DNA from: Eubacteriaceae bacterium CHKCI004
GTDB lineage: Bacteria > Bacillota > Clostridia > Lachnospirales > Lachnospiraceae
Length of the DNA stretch: 64,000 nucleotides
Reading direction: 5' to 3'
Assembly: GCA_900016875.1 (NCBI GenBank)
Contig: FCNR01000063.1
Location: 62,001-126,000 of the forward strand
Below are positions 52,976 through 63,503 of this stretch, in pieces (position 1 is the stretch's first letter; each line of letters starts with the position of its first letter). A program made the position numbers and the translations under genes. The notes beneath the pieces were generated by a model that was not told where the DNA came from, made no database searches, and was given only the letters and a program-made list of their open reading frames with translations.

Positions 52976-53088
52976 TTGCGCGGAAGTCTCACGAAATGGA
53001 AAAACAAAGATATAATGAGAAAATAAGAGAAAAATAGAGTAAATTTAACATATTTTAAATTATACGGAAAAATAGAGATATTCAAAGT

Positions 53089-53156
53089 TTGCAATTATAA
53101 ACAAAAGAAACTATTATAAGTATCAGTAATTAGCACTCGTTGAAATTGAGTGCTAA
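53089..53156 (+). promoter_or_regulatory. groES promoter and CIRCE operator
   Basis: TTGCAA (53089-53094) and TATTAT (53112-53117) are 17 bp apart. The perfect CIRCE element TTAGCACTC-N9-GAGTGCTAA occupies 53130-53156, just downstream of the transcript start, the usual position for repression by HrcA. Confidence 0.95.
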
Positions 53157-53202
53157 CAATCAAAAAGATAACAATATAGGATTTTGTATAGGAGGCATTA
53201 TT

Positions 53203-53478
53203 ATGAAGTTAGTACCATTAGCGGACAGAGTAGTATTAAAACAGCTTGAAGCTGAGACAAAGACAAAAACTGGTATTATTCTTACCAGCTCTGCGCAGGA
53301 GAAGCCGCAGGAAGCAGAAGTTGTCGCTGTTGGCCCTGGAACAGATGATGTGAAGATGGAAGTATCCGTTGGACAGAAAGTTATCTATTCTAAATATGCT
53401 GGAACTAACGTAAAGATGGGTGAAGAAGAATATATCATCGTGAAACAGAGTGATATTCTGGCAGTGGTGGAATATTAA
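53203..53478 (+). CDS. groS: Co-chaperonin GroES
   Basis: The 91-aa lid of the GroEL folding chamber. ATG 53203 follows AGGAGG. It starts MKLVPLADRVVLK and contains the mobile loop region TKTGIILTSSAQEKP that docks on GroEL. It is cotranscribed with groEL, 47 bp downstream, from the HrcA-regulated promoter. Confidence 0.97.
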   Translation: MKLVPLADRVVLKQLEAETKTKTGIILTSSAQEKPQEAEVVAVGPGTDDVKMEVSVGQKVIYSKYAGTNVKMGEEEYIIVKQSDILAVVEY

Positions 53479-53498
53479 TTTGATGGAATGAGATGTAA

Positions 53499-55151
<1,653 letters not shown>

Positions 55152-55207
55152 TAAGAAAGCCCCGGACAGCGGCTGGGATAACACCACATACGAATAGAAA
55201 TATACAG

Positions 55208-55256
55208 ATGACAGGAGATGCGCGGCCACGCCACGTGTCCCCTGTCATTTTTTATT
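55208..55256 (+). terminator. Terminator after groEL
   Basis: ATGACAGG/CCTGTCAT arms enclose a GC-rich, partly paired centre and are followed by a T-run from 55249. Confidence 0.85.
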
Positions 55257-55379
55257 ACGCAAATGTTCCTCCTCCACAGGTGGTTGCGTTTGTATGGGAA
55301 AATTGGTAAAATGAGAACAGGACGGCAGAGATGCTGCCGGCGTATCTGAATGAATGAAATAAGACAGGGAGGGAAGAAA

Positions 55380-55763
55380 ATGATTGTAAAGCAGGTTACA
55401 GTTCGTGTGGAAAATAGAGAGGGCAAATTAAAAGAAGTGATGGATATTCTGGGAAAGGAAAATATCAACGTGGAAGCTTTAAGTATGGCGGACACTGTGA
55501 CCCGGCTGATTCTTCCGGATCCGGAGCGTGTGGCGGAGATTCTGAGAAGGCACAAATATCAGGTGGAGCTTACAGACGTGCTGCGGATAAGGATTCCTTC
55601 CCGGGCGGGAGCGCTCTCCAACATGTTGGTGGCATTTGCCGGAGAGGGAATTAATCTGGAGTATATGTATGCTTTCGCTACAGGAAAAGGAGATGAGATG
55701 ATTCTTCGTCCATCAGATGTGGAGAAGGCAGACAGACTTCTGAAAGAATATGTGGAGGATTAG
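55380..55763 (+). CDS. Tandem ACT-domain protein
   Basis: A 127-aa protein made of two ACT-like modules: VTVRVENREGKLKEVMDILGKENINVEAL and LRIRIPSRAGALSNMLVAFAGEGINLEYMYAF. ACT modules bind amino acids and regulate partner enzymes or sense nutrients. Proteins of this kind occur beside phenylacetate-CoA ligase-like genes elsewhere, but none is here. ATG 55380 after GGAGGGAAG is chosen. Its ligand and partner are unknown. Confidence 0.85.
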   Translation: MIVKQVTVRVENREGKLKEVMDILGKENINVEALSMADTVTRLILPDPERVAEILRRHKYQVELTDVLRIRIPSRAGALSNMLVAFAGEGINLEYMYAFATGKGDEMILRPSDVEKADRLLKEYVED

Positions 55764-55776
55764 GAAAAGGATGGAT

Positions 55777-56859
55777 ATGAAAAAAAGTCTGGTGATACTA
55801 TGTCTGGCAGCGCTGCTGCCTTTATCCGGCTGTGGTACGGTTCAGGAGATTATGGCTTCGGAAGAAATGACCATTAATACCACAGAGGAACTGTACCAAC
55901 AGGTGGGTAAGGCATTGAAAGAGGGAAAAAAAGAGGTTGCATTTGTGACAGAAGATTTGTCACAGGAAGATTTGAATCTGCTTAATCAGGAACACGATGG
56001 TTTTTACGGCAGTGTGACTCAATATGAGATTAAAACGGTGAAAATGCTCGACCGCTCTTATGTGACATTGTCCTGTGACATCAGTGATAATTACTATGTG
56101 GAAGAGGCGCTTCTCAATGGCAGTGAAATTCCGCAGGAGCGCCGGGAAGCGGCAGAGCTCAGGGAGGTTTGTGAAGAGATACTGGCGGTTATTTCTGAGG
56201 AAAAATCTGCCTATAAAAAAGAAAAGAAGATTCATGATTATCTGGTGGAAAATGTGGCTTACGGATATCCGGAAGGAGTAGAATCAGAAGACAGCAACGC
56301 TTATAATGCCTATGGCGCCCTCGTACAGGGAAAGGCTGTTTGTAATGGTTATGCCCAGGCTATGAAGCTGCTCTGCGATCTGGGCGGCGTAGAATGTGAA
56401 CTGATTACCGGTACGGCAGACGGAGAGAACCATGCGTGGAATCTGATTCGTTTGGACGATGATGCCTGGTATCATGTGGATGTGACCTGGGATGATCCGG
56501 AGCCGGACGATCCGGAGCGGCTGCTGTATTCTTATTTTAATCTCAATGACACGCAGATGGCCCAGAGCCATGTGTGGGAGGCGGCAGATTTTGTGCCGGC
56601 AGAGGGAATAAAGTATCAATATTACAGGAAGAATGATCTGTACTGCGAGGATATGGACGCTTTTAAAGAGAAATGCGCTGAAATATTTGACGAAGATGCT
56701 CCGGATCATTTTCAGGTTTTGGTTGGCGATTATGAAGAAAATCGTTACTCGGAGCAGAATCTGCAGTTTATTTTTGAATACAGCGGTGCAAGATATATTC
56801 ATCTGCAGACTATAGGAGAAAAGCCATACACTACATTATATTTTACACTGGAGTATTGA
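55777..56859 (+). CDS. Lipoprotein with transglutaminase-like domain
   Basis: A 360-aa exported lipoprotein. ATG 55777 gives better RBS spacing than 55771. The signal ends in the lipobox LSGC, so it is probably lipid-anchored outside the membrane. The catalytic triad of the transglutaminase/protease fold is complete: C189 (KAVCNGYAQ), H219 (NHAWN) and D235 (YHVDVTWDD). Such proteins cut or cross-link surface peptides, and the substrate is unknown. It is followed by a HAAS-domain gene. Confidence 0.88.
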   Translation: MKKSLVILCLAALLPLSGCGTVQEIMASEEMTINTTEELYQQVGKALKEGKKEVAFVTEDLSQEDLNLLNQEHDGFYGSVTQYEIKTVKMLDRSYVTLSCDISDNYYVEEALLNGSEIPQERREAAELREVCEEILAVISEEKSAYKKEKKIHDYLVENVAYGYPEGVESEDSNAYNAYGALVQGKAVCNGYAQAMKLLCDLGGVECELITGTADGENHAWNLIRLDDDAWYHVDVTWDDPEPDDPERLLYSYFNLNDTQMAQSHVWEAADFVPAEGIKYQYYRKNDLYCEDMDAFKEKCAEIFDEDAPDHFQVLVGDYEENRYSEQNLQFIFEYSGARYIHLQTIGEKPYTTLYFTLEY

Positions 56860-56926
56860 TATATCGCTGAAAAATAAACGATACAGTACATTGCTGAAAG
56901 ATAAATCGGAAAGGATTATGTAATAT

Positions 56927-57457
56927 ATGGAAGATTTTTTTAGAGAACTGGAGGAAAGCCTGCGGGGAGAAGTGCCTGAGAGTGAGATCAGAGATTCTCT
57001 CAACTATTATCGCCAGTATTTTGCAGAGCAGAAAGCTATGGGGTACAGCGAAAATGAGATTATAGAATCGCTGGGAAGTCCGAGACTTATCGCCAGATCT
57101 ATCATTGATGCCCGAGAGGCCGTCAGCGGCCAGGATGCTTATGGCGGCGGTCAGGCAGATTACTACGACGGTGGAGCGGCGGGCAGCTATAACAGTGGCC
57201 AGAGTGGATATTATGGCAGCGGACAGGACGGCGGAACAGATTCGGATGGATACTATGATGCCGGAGAAGGAAGATACCACAGTTATGAGGACGACCGGAC
57301 AAACATACAGATAAAGAAGATCGGCGGCCTGAAGCTGGTGTTCGGAATAATTCTTGTGTTGATTGTTCTTGCGCTGCTGATTCGGGTGTTGCTGCCGGTG
57401 GTAGTCGTGCTCATTCCGGTGCTTTTGATCCTGCGGCTGATTCGGGGCAGCCGATGA
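56927..57457 (+). CDS. HAAS/DUF1700 membrane protein
   Basis: A 176-aa protein. The N-terminal helical HAAS-like module reads LEESLRGEVPESEIRDSLNYY and NEIIESLGSPRLIARSI. A Gly/Tyr/Ser/Asp-rich spacer (about residues 73-125) leads to a strongly hydrophobic C-terminal segment (about 138-170) followed by Arg residues. DUF1700 genes often pair with PadR-like regulators, but none is seen here. The function is unknown. Confidence 0.8.
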   Translation: MEDFFRELEESLRGEVPESEIRDSLNYYRQYFAEQKAMGYSENEIIESLGSPRLIARSIIDAREAVSGQDAYGGGQADYYDGGAAGSYNSGQSGYYGSGQDGGTDSDGYYDAGEGRYHSYEDDRTNIQIKKIGGLKLVFGIILVLIVLALLIRVLLPVVVVLIPVLLILRLIRGSR

Positions 57458-57545
57458 CGAAGCTGCGGGGAAGCTGTAACAGAGATTGTTGGCGGCGGTC
57501 GGTGAAATATAACAGAGAGATTGACACATAAAGAAGGGATTTTGT

Positions 57546-58727
57546 ATGCTGGATATAAAACGAGCAGAAAAAGAGACGGAAGAAAGACAGGAAGAATACA
57601 GCCGGCTCCGGCAGGAGTTTCATCGGATTCCGGAGCTGGGATTTGAAGAGGTGGAAACCACGGAACAAATCTGCCGGTATCTTTGCAAATTGGGACTTGT
57701 TCCGCATCGTTTGCATCCAACAGGAGTTTTTGCTTATATCGGACCGGAAAAAGCATTTACCATCGCTCTCCGCGCAGATATCGACGGACTTCCGGTGGAG
57801 GAAGAGACAGGAGTCGATTTTTCATCTGTTTATCCTGGCAGAATGCATGCCTGTGGTCACGACGGGCATATAGCCGGGCTTCTCGGCGCGGCGGCCTTGC
57901 TGAAAGAGCAGGAGGATACTCTCTCCGTCCGGGTAAAGCTGATCTTTCAGCCGTCAGAAGAAAATACGCAGGGCGCAGCGCATATTATTGCGCAAGGCGT
58001 TTTAAATGATGTGAATATTATTTTTGGTCTGCACCTCTTTTCGGACAGAAAGACAGGAGAGATTTCTGTTGAAGAAGGGCCGCGGATGGCGCAGACCGAC
58101 CGGTTTTCTATTGTCTTTGAAGGGAGAGGCGGCCATGCGGGCAAACCTCATCAGTGCGTGGATGCCACGGTGATGGCGGCGGAATTCGTGGTCAGTGTCC
58201 AGAGTATTGTATCCAGAGAAATAGATCCGGCGGAGGGCGCGGTGGTGACCATTGGCTCGTTCCATTCCGGCAGTCAGTATAATGTCATCTCCGGACGGGC
58301 AGAGATTGAAGGGACATGCCGAAGCTTCCGGGAGGAAACGGCGCTTCATCTGAAACAGGCGGTGGAAGCGAGGGCGGAGCATATCGCCGCCTGCTATGGC
58401 GGGAAGGCGAGTGTTGACTATCATTATGGAGCGCATCCGCCTCTTTGCAACGATGCCCGTCTTACAGAATGCATTGCCGCCGAGGCAGAACAACTTCTCG
58501 GCAGGGAACTGTGTCACATGCCGCCGCTGATGCTGGGAGAAGACTTTTCCTGGTATCAGACAAAGGTGCCGGGAGTCTTTGCATTTGTGGGCTGCGGAGA
58601 TCCGGCGGCAAAGGAATATTTTCCAAATCACCATCCCTGCTTTGATATTGACGAGAGAGCGCTGCGGGACGCCGTGCTTTTACATCTGGCGGCTGTGCGG
58701 GCAGCGGAGAAATATACAGATGCATAA
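57546..58727 (+). CDS. M20-family amidohydrolase
   Basis: A 393-aa zinc-dependent amidohydrolase of the M20D group (hippurate hydrolase / N-acyl-amino-acid deacylase / IAA-amino acid hydrolase type). Metal-site motifs are MHACGHDGH and PSEENTQGA, and the lid dimerisation domain (GGHAGKPHQ) is in place. It may release amino acids from N-acyl conjugates such as host or dietary acyl-amino acids; the substrate is not readable. It is the last gene before the tRNA pair. Confidence 0.88.
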   Translation: MLDIKRAEKETEERQEEYSRLRQEFHRIPELGFEEVETTEQICRYLCKLGLVPHRLHPTGVFAYIGPEKAFTIALRADIDGLPVEEETGVDFSSVYPGRMHACGHDGHIAGLLGAAALLKEQEDTLSVRVKLIFQPSEENTQGAAHIIAQGVLNDVNIIFGLHLFSDRKTGEISVEEGPRMAQTDRFSIVFEGRGGHAGKPHQCVDATVMAAEFVVSVQSIVSREIDPAEGAVVTIGSFHSGSQYNVISGRAEIEGTCRSFREETALHLKQAVEARAEHIAACYGGKASVDYHYGAHPPLCNDARLTECIAAEAEQLLGRELCHMPPLMLGEDFSWYQTKVPGVFAFVGCGDPAAKEYFPNHHPCFDIDERALRDAVLLHLAAVRAAEKYTDA

Positions 58728-58848
58728 AATGTAACGATAGTTGCAAAAATAGAATTAATTATATTTTTTGAAAAAAACAGAAAAAAGAATCATTTTCTTG
58801 TTGACAGCAGAAAGTTTTTGTAATATAATAAGTTTCGTTGAGTGATGT

Positions 58849-58921
58849 GGGATCTTAGCTCAGCTGGGAGAGCATCTGCCTTACAAGCAGAGGGTCATAG
58901 GTTCGAGCCCTATAGGTCCCA
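58849..58921 (+). tRNA. tRNA-Val (anticodon TAC)
   Basis: A 73-nt cloverleaf with acceptor stem GGGATCT/AGGTCCC, D-arm TAGCTCAGCTGGGAGAGC, anticodon arm TCTGC-CTTACAA-GCAGA and T-arm with GGTTCGAGCC. No CCA is encoded. Confidence 0.95.
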
Positions 58922-58935
58922 CTTTTACATCACAT

Positions 58936-59009
58936 GGCGGGATAGCTCAGTTGGCTAGAGCACACGGTTCATACCCGTGGTGTCGCTGGTTCAAATCCAG
59001 TTCCCGCTA
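58936..59009 (+). tRNA. tRNA-Met (anticodon CAT), elongator type
   Basis: A 74-nt cloverleaf 14 nt after tRNA-Val. The acceptor is GGCGGGA/TCCCGCT and the anticodon arm CACGG-TTCATAC-CCGTG. The anticodon stem lacks the three G-C pairs of initiator tRNA, so elongator Met is favoured; a lysidine-modified tRNA-Ile2 cannot be excluded. No CCA is encoded. Confidence 0.9.
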
Positions 59010-59027
59010 TTTTTTATTATTACGGAG

Positions 59028-59058
59028 AGCATATCTGCATGGCGGGTATGCTTTTTTT
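59028..59058 (+). terminator. Terminator after the tRNA pair
   Basis: 11-bp stem AGCATATCTGC/GCGGGTATGCT (two G-U pairs) with loop ATG, then a run of T. Confidence 0.8.
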
Positions 59059-59061
59059 CAT

Positions 59062-59081
59062 AGAAATTCCGTTGGGATTCC
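59062..59081. repeat. Short repeat related to the cysS leader
   Basis: GAAATTCCGTTGGGATTCC matches GAAATTCCGCTGGAATTCC at 61404-61422 at 17 of 19 positions. Both lie just after a terminator T-run. Confidence 0.45.
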
Positions 59082-59169
59082 TTCGAGGCAAAAACTCTGT
59101 ATATGAAAGATATATTTATGAAAAATATGTTTATGAATGTTATGATTACGGGAAAGGACAGGAGACAGT

Positions 59170-59730
59170 ATGAGAATCGGAAGTGGGTATGACGTTCATC
59201 GTCTGACAGAAGGACGTAAATTAATTCTTGGCGGCGTGGAGATTCCTTTTGAGAAGGGACTTCTGGGCCACTCGGATGCGGATGTGCTGGTACATGCCGT
59301 CATGGATGCGCTGCTGGGAGCGGCCGCGCTGGGAGATATCGGCAAACATTTCCCGGATACCGACCCGGCATATAAAGGGGCGGACAGCATGCAGCTTCTG
59401 AAAGAGGTGCGCCGTCTCATTGAGGAGAAGGCATATTTTATCGAGAATATTGACGCCACAGTGATCGCACAGCGGCCAAAGCTTGCGGGCTATATCCCGC
59501 AGATGAAGAAAAATATTGCGGATGTGCTGGGGTTAAGCGAAGAGCAGGTCAATGTGAAGGCGACCACGGAGGAAGGTCTGGGATTTACCGGAGAGGGTCT
59601 TGGCATCGCCGCCAGCGCAGTCTGCCTGCTCTCAGAGATTCAGAACTATGTGGGCGCTGATGTGATGTTTGAAGAAAGAAACTGCGCGGGCTGTCAGGGC
59701 TGCTGCCAGCTGGGAGGACAGGAAGAATGA
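59170..59730 (+). CDS. ispF: 2-C-methyl-D-erythritol 2,4-cyclodiphosphate synthase with Cys-rich tail
   Basis: IspF makes the cyclic diphosphate of the MEP isoprenoid pathway. Metal ligands D8, H10 and H42 match the E. coli positions (GYDVHRL and [13 protein letters not shown]), and [16 protein letters not shown] closes the normal fold near residue 155. The protein is 186 aa instead of about 157: a tail follows with C172-x2-C175-x2-C178-C179 ([10 protein letters not shown]), not part of the catalytic fold. No other MEP gene is nearby. The stop overlaps the next start. Confidence 0.95.
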   Translation: MRIGSGYDVHRLTEGRKLILGGVEIPFEKGLLGHSDADVLVHAVMDALLGAAALGDIGKHFPDTDPAYKGADSMQLLKEVRRLIEEKAYFIENIDATVIAQRPKLAGYIPQMKKNIADVLGLSEEQVNVKATTEEGLGFTGEGLGIAASAVCLLSEIQNYVGADVMFEERNCAGCQGCCQLGGQEE

Positions 59731-61073
59731 TTATCAGGGAAAATGGCCGGCACAGGGAGGAAGTCTACGCCATGTGGCAGAGAAACTTCCACGATCCGGT
59801 GCCGTACGCAGATTTTTATTTTACGGAAGTTTACGGAAAAAACGAGGTGCTGCTGAATGTGACTGACACAGCGGGAATAAAGGGTTCAGCTGCATCAGAA
59901 ATGCCGGCGCTTCATGCGGCAGCCATGGGAGAGGAGCTTCCGAATGAGGTTTCCGGCGACATCCGGGGGATGCTTCACCTGAATCCCTATGAGCTTCTGG
60001 TGCGGGGTAAATGTGTGGACGCCAACTATATCGTTGGTGTTGCCACCGATGAGGAGTTCCGTCGCCAGGGCGTGATGCGGGAGCTTCTCACAGATACCTT
60101 TGCCCGTCTGAGAAATCGGGGAGAGATGCTCACTTATCTGATGCCTGCCGACGAGAACTATTATCTGCCGTTTGACTTCCGGTTCGGCCTCAGCCAGCTG
60201 GAACAGGAGATTGAGTGCTTTGGACAGGCTCCTGCGCCGGAGAAGGAAGTCTTCCGTTTTGCCGCCGGTCTTCCGGAGAATCTGGAGGCTGCCTGTCAGG
60301 CAGAAAATGCAGCGAAAACCAGACGATTTGCCGTCACCACAAAGATCACGCCGGACTACCTGCGCCGGATGGAAAAAGAAGTAAAGAGCGATTTCGGCCG
60401 GCTGGTGACCGTGTACCGGGACGGCGTTTATGCGGGACGGTTTGTTATGGGAGCGGAAAATGACTGCATGGTGATTTCGCAGATCGTATTCGTGGAGAAT
60501 GCAGACGGGACCGCAGACAGAAGAGCCTTCCTCCATGAAGCGCTGCAATACTGCGAGCGGGAGTATCATTATGGAAGATACCAGATTGTCCTGGACGAGA
60601 CCTGGCAGGACGAGCTTCTGGCGCCGGGCAATTATCACGGCGTCCGGGTGCTTCCGGTGCGCCGGAAAAAGATCATCATGTTCCGGATTCTGAATCTGGA
60701 GACCCTTGGAGCCGTTCTCTGCGGCGATAAAGAGGCGGTCTGCCGGATTCATGTGAAGGACGCATATCTGCCGGAACAGGAAGGAAGCTATCTCTGGAAC
60801 ATCGGGAAAGAAGGAAGCGTCATTCGTAAGATCACTGATGATGCGCAGCAGCAAAGAGAAGCATCGGAGAAGAGCGGAGAGCCGGACACAGCGGGAGAAA
60901 GCCAGCAGGCTCCGGACGGAGGAAGTATCTCCATCGCCGCGCTCACATCCTTCATTTTCGGAAAGAAAGAAGACCGGACAGAGGAAATGTACGAAGGACT
61001 GACAGACGCCGGCCGGGTGCTTTTAGATGCGCTTCAGCCGCTGTCTCCAGGTTGTATTCAGGAGATCGTCTGA
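59727..61073 (+). CDS. GNAT-family N-acetyltransferase, Eis-like
   Basis: A 448-aa protein with an N-terminal GNAT domain (acetyl-CoA loop in [13 protein letters not shown]) and a second region with YLPFDFRFG, then an Eis/SCP2-like C-terminal part ending TSFIFGKKE. This multi-domain layout resembles Eis-type acetyltransferases, which act on amines including aminoglycosides in mycobacteria; the substrate here is unknown. A hydrophilic insert rich in Gln, Glu and Ser (about residues 372-400) lies before the end. Coupled to ispF by an ATGA overlap. Confidence 0.82.
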   Translation: MIIRENGRHREEVYAMWQRNFHDPVPYADFYFTEVYGKNEVLLNVTDTAGIKGSAASEMPALHAAAMGEELPNEVSGDIRGMLHLNPYELLVRGKCVDANYIVGVATDEEFRRQGVMRELLTDTFARLRNRGEMLTYLMPADENYYLPFDFRFGLSQLEQEIECFGQAPAPEKEVFRFAAGLPENLEAACQAENAAKTRRFAVTTKITPDYLRRMEKEVKSDFGRLVTVYRDGVYAGRFVMGAENDCMVISQIVFVENADGTADRRAFLHEALQYCEREYHYGRYQIVLDETWQDELLAPGNYHGVRVLPVRRKKIIMFRILNLETLGAVLCGDKEAVCRIHVKDAYLPEQEGSYLWNIGKEGSVIRKITDDAQQQREASEKSGEPDTAGESQQAPDGGSISIAALTSFIFGKKEDRTEEMYEGLTDAGRVLLDALQPLSPGCIQEIV

Positions 61074-61100
61074 ACAGAAAACATTTTTTGCGGAAAACAA

Positions 61101-61129
61101 TTGACAAATTTGCGGAAATTGCATAGACT
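61101..61129 (+). promoter_or_regulatory. Promoter of the cysS T-box leader
   Basis: Consensus -35 TTGACA (61101-61106), 17-bp spacer and TAGACT (61124-61129). The transcript would begin near 61136. Confidence 0.7.
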
Positions 61130-61135
61130 TAGGTG

Positions 61136-61394
61136 TATATGAAAAAGGCAGAGAACGAAAAGAGTACCGTTTTGCAGGGATACAGAGAGGGGATGCCGGA
61201 GGCTGAAAGCATCCTTATTCCATCGGAAGCGGGAAAGTGCATTCGGGAGCTGGCAGTGCGAAGGTCCGGCGGGCATGGACAGTGAGCGCTGCACGTACCA
61301 GGCGTTAACGGCAGTAAGGGGATGCCCTGTTTGGGCGTCAATAAGAGTGGAACCGCGGATTACTTCGTCTCTTTTGCAGGGACGAAGTTTTTTT
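61136..61394 (+). ncRNA. T-box riboswitch, cysteine-type
   Basis: A leader of about 260 nt with stem I elements (AGAGAGG, GGCTGAAAGC), a candidate specifier codon TGC (Cys) at 61238-61240 in GGGAAAGTGCATTCGG, the T-box sequence AGAGTGGAACCGCGG at 61344-61358, and a terminator ACTTCGTC/GACGAAGT at 61362-61388 with a T-run. Uncharged tRNA-Cys should favour the antiterminator and allow cysS expression. Specifier and downstream gene agree. Confidence 0.92.
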
Positions 61395-61401
61395 ATATTA
61401 T

Positions 61402-61533
61402 AGGAAATTCCGCTGGAATTCCTATAATATAAAAGCTCTCCGGGCGGGATGCGCACTCGCGCGCAAACGAACTTTGTCGCTAAAGCGACCGCGCTCGGCG
61501 CGAGAGTTCTGCCGAGCAGAACTCTTTGTTTTT
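61402..61533 (+). repeat. Composite repeat with hairpins in the cysS leader
   Basis: This stretch between the T-box terminator and the cysS ribosome binding site contains an inverted repeat (TATAGGAAATTCC/GGAATTCCTATA), a GC-rich unit with GTCGC-TAAA-GCGAC, and a perfect 10-bp stem AGAGTTCTGC/GCAGAACTCT (61503-61525) followed by TTGTTTTTT, which looks like a second terminator. The last hairpin recurs in the ABC leader near 32,308. It looks like a dispersed intergenic repeat inserted into the leader. Confidence 0.55.
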
Positions 61534-61572
61534 TCATACGAATTTCCGTATCATAACAGACAGGAGGATATC

Positions 61573-62979
61573 ATGAAAATATATAACACACTTACAAACA
61601 AAAAAGAAGAATTCGTGCCGGTGCACGAGGGGAAGGTCGGCATCTATGTCTGCGGACCGACTGTATATAACTATATTCATATCGGAAATGCCCGTCCGAT
61701 GGTTGTTTTTGACACTGTGAGAAGATATTTTGAATATAAGGGTTATGACGTGAACTATGTGTCTAACTTTACCGACGTGGACGACAAGATTATCAAGAAG
61801 GCCATGGAGGAAGGCGTGGATGCGTCTGAAGTATCAGAAAAGTTCATCAGAGAATGTGAAAAGGATATGCAGGCATTGAATGTCAAAGAGGCAACTCATC
61901 ATCCGAAAGCTACCGAGGAGATCAGCGGCATGATCGAGATGATCCAGGAGCTCATTGACAAAGGATTTGCCTATGAGAAAAACGGCACGGTATATTTCCG
62001 GACAAGAAAGTTTGACCATTACGGACAGCTTTCCAACAAGAATCTTGACGATATGATGGCGGGCATCCGTATCGCTGTCAGCGATGAGAAAGACGATGCC
62101 ATGGATTTTGTGCTCTGGAAGCCGAAAAAAGAGGGTGAGCCGTCCTGGCCGTCACCGTGGGGCGAGGGCCGTCCTGGCTGGCATATCGAGTGTTCTGTGA
62201 TGTCCAGAAAATATATCGGAGATACCATTGATATTCACGCCGGCGGAGAGGATCTGATCTTCCCGCATCATGAGAATGAGATCGCCCAGAGCGAGGCATG
62301 CAACGGCGAGAAGTTTGCCAACTACTGGATGCACAATGGATTTTTAAATATCGATAATAAGAAAATGTCCAAATCTGCCGGTAATTTCTTCACAGTCCGG
62401 GAGATTGGCGAGAAATATCCGCTGCAGGTGATCCGTTTCTTCATGCTGAGCGCTCACTACAGAAGTCCGCTGAACTTCAGCGATACTTTGGTAGAAGCGG
62501 CAAAACACGGACTGGAGCGTATTCTCACCGCTGTGGATAACCTGAGAGATGTGCTGGCTGCTAAACAGTCTGGCGGAGCAAATGGAGTTCTCACAGAGGC
62601 AGATCAGAAGAATATGGAAGAGGCAAAGGCTTTGGTAGCTAAGTTTGAAGCGTCCATGGAGGATGACTTCAACACGGCGGACGCCATTGCGGCGATCTTT
62701 GAGCTGGTGAAGCTGGCAAACGTGACTGCGGCCGACGGTTCTGCGGAGTACGTGCAGTATCTTCTTGACACCATCGTAAAACTCTGCGATATCCTCGGAA
62801 TCATCACAGATAAGAAAGAAGAAATGCTCGATGCGGATATTGAAGCGCTCATTGAAGAACGGCAGGCGGCCAGAAAGGCGAAGAACTTTGCAAGAGCTGA
62901 TGAAATCCGTGATATGCTGGCGGACAAAGGCATTATCCTGGAAGATACAAGAGCTGGTGTGAAATGGAAGAGAGCCTGA
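61573..62979 (+). CDS. cysS: Cysteinyl-tRNA synthetase
   Basis: A class I synthetase charging tRNA-Cys (468 aa). ATG 61573 follows AGGAGG; a longer frame begins inside the repeat and lacks an RBS. Zinc/substrate-site C27 (YVCGPTVY), the HIGH equivalent H36-I-G-N and KMSKSAGN are in place, and the C-terminal helical DALR-like region is complete. It is controlled by a cysteine T-box and overlaps mrnC by 16 bp. Confidence 0.96.
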   Translation: MKIYNTLTNKKEEFVPVHEGKVGIYVCGPTVYNYIHIGNARPMVVFDTVRRYFEYKGYDVNYVSNFTDVDDKIIKKAMEEGVDASEVSEKFIRECEKDMQALNVKEATHHPKATEEISGMIEMIQELIDKGFAYEKNGTVYFRTRKFDHYGQLSNKNLDDMMAGIRIAVSDEKDDAMDFVLWKPKKEGEPSWPSPWGEGRPGWHIECSVMSRKYIGDTIDIHAGGEDLIFPHHENEIAQSEACNGEKFANYWMHNGFLNIDNKKMSKSAGNFFTVREIGEKYPLQVIRFFMLSAHYRSPLNFSDTLVEAAKHGLERILTAVDNLRDVLAAKQSGGANGVLTEADQKNMEEAKALVAKFEASMEDDFNTADAIAAIFELVKLANVTAADGSAEYVQYLLDTIVKLCDILGIITDKKEEMLDADIEALIEERQAARKAKNFARADEIRDMLADKGIILEDTRAGVKWKRA

Positions 62980-63503
62980 GAATGGAAGAAAACTTTGAAA
63001 AAGAAAAAAGTCTGAAAAAGGAAACTACGGCGGGGATGGAAGACAGCCTGCGGATGATTGCAGATTCCTTTCCGCTGGATGCGCAGAAGGTGCGGACCTA
63101 TTCTGCGCTTTCCTTTGCGTATATCGGGGATTCGGTCTATGACCTGATTATCCGCACGATGATTACCACAAGGGGCAATACAAAACCCAACAAATATCAC
63201 AGACAGGTTATTGAATATGTCAACGCAGGGGCGCAGACGCAGATGATGGAGCGCATCAAACCGTATTTGAATGATGAGGAAAAGGTGATGTTCCGGCGCG
63301 GCAAAAATGCCAAGCCGGCCAGCTGCGCCAAGAATCAGAGCCTTCACGATTACAGAATTGCCACGGGATTTGAGACTCTCATTGGTTATCTGTATCTGAC
63401 GGGACAGATGGAGAGAATCATGGAACTTGTGGCCATCGGGCTTTCCGAAGAGCCGGCGGCGCATATAGAGGAGGAAACATGTCTTACGAAGAGAACACTA
63501 TAA
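62964..63503 (+). CDS. mrnC: Mini-ribonuclease III
   Basis: Mini-III matures 23S rRNA ends. The 179-aa protein contains the RNase III catalytic region without a dsRNA-binding domain: YSALSFAYIGDSVYDLIIR holds the metal-binding Asp, and KPNKYHRQVIEYVNAGAQ and FRRGKNAKP follow. The start at 62964 overlaps cysS; ATG 62982, with GGAAGAGAG nearby, would remove six residues and is equally plausible. cysS-mrnC-rlmB is a conserved Firmicute order. Confidence 0.93.
   Translation: MEESLRMEENFEKEKSLKKETTAGMEDSLRMIADSFPLDAQKVRTYSALSFAYIGDSVYDLIIRTMITTRGNTKPNKYHRQVIEYVNAGAQTQMMERIKPYLNDEEKVMFRRGKNAKPASCAKNQSLHDYRIATGFETLIGYLYLTGQMERIMELVAIGLSEEPAAHIEEETCLTKRTL

Noticed and set aside
61058-61537. Minus-strand frame of 159 codons across the T-box and repeat
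   Set aside because: It covers a structured RNA leader and repeat DNA, where apparent proteins are usually artefacts.
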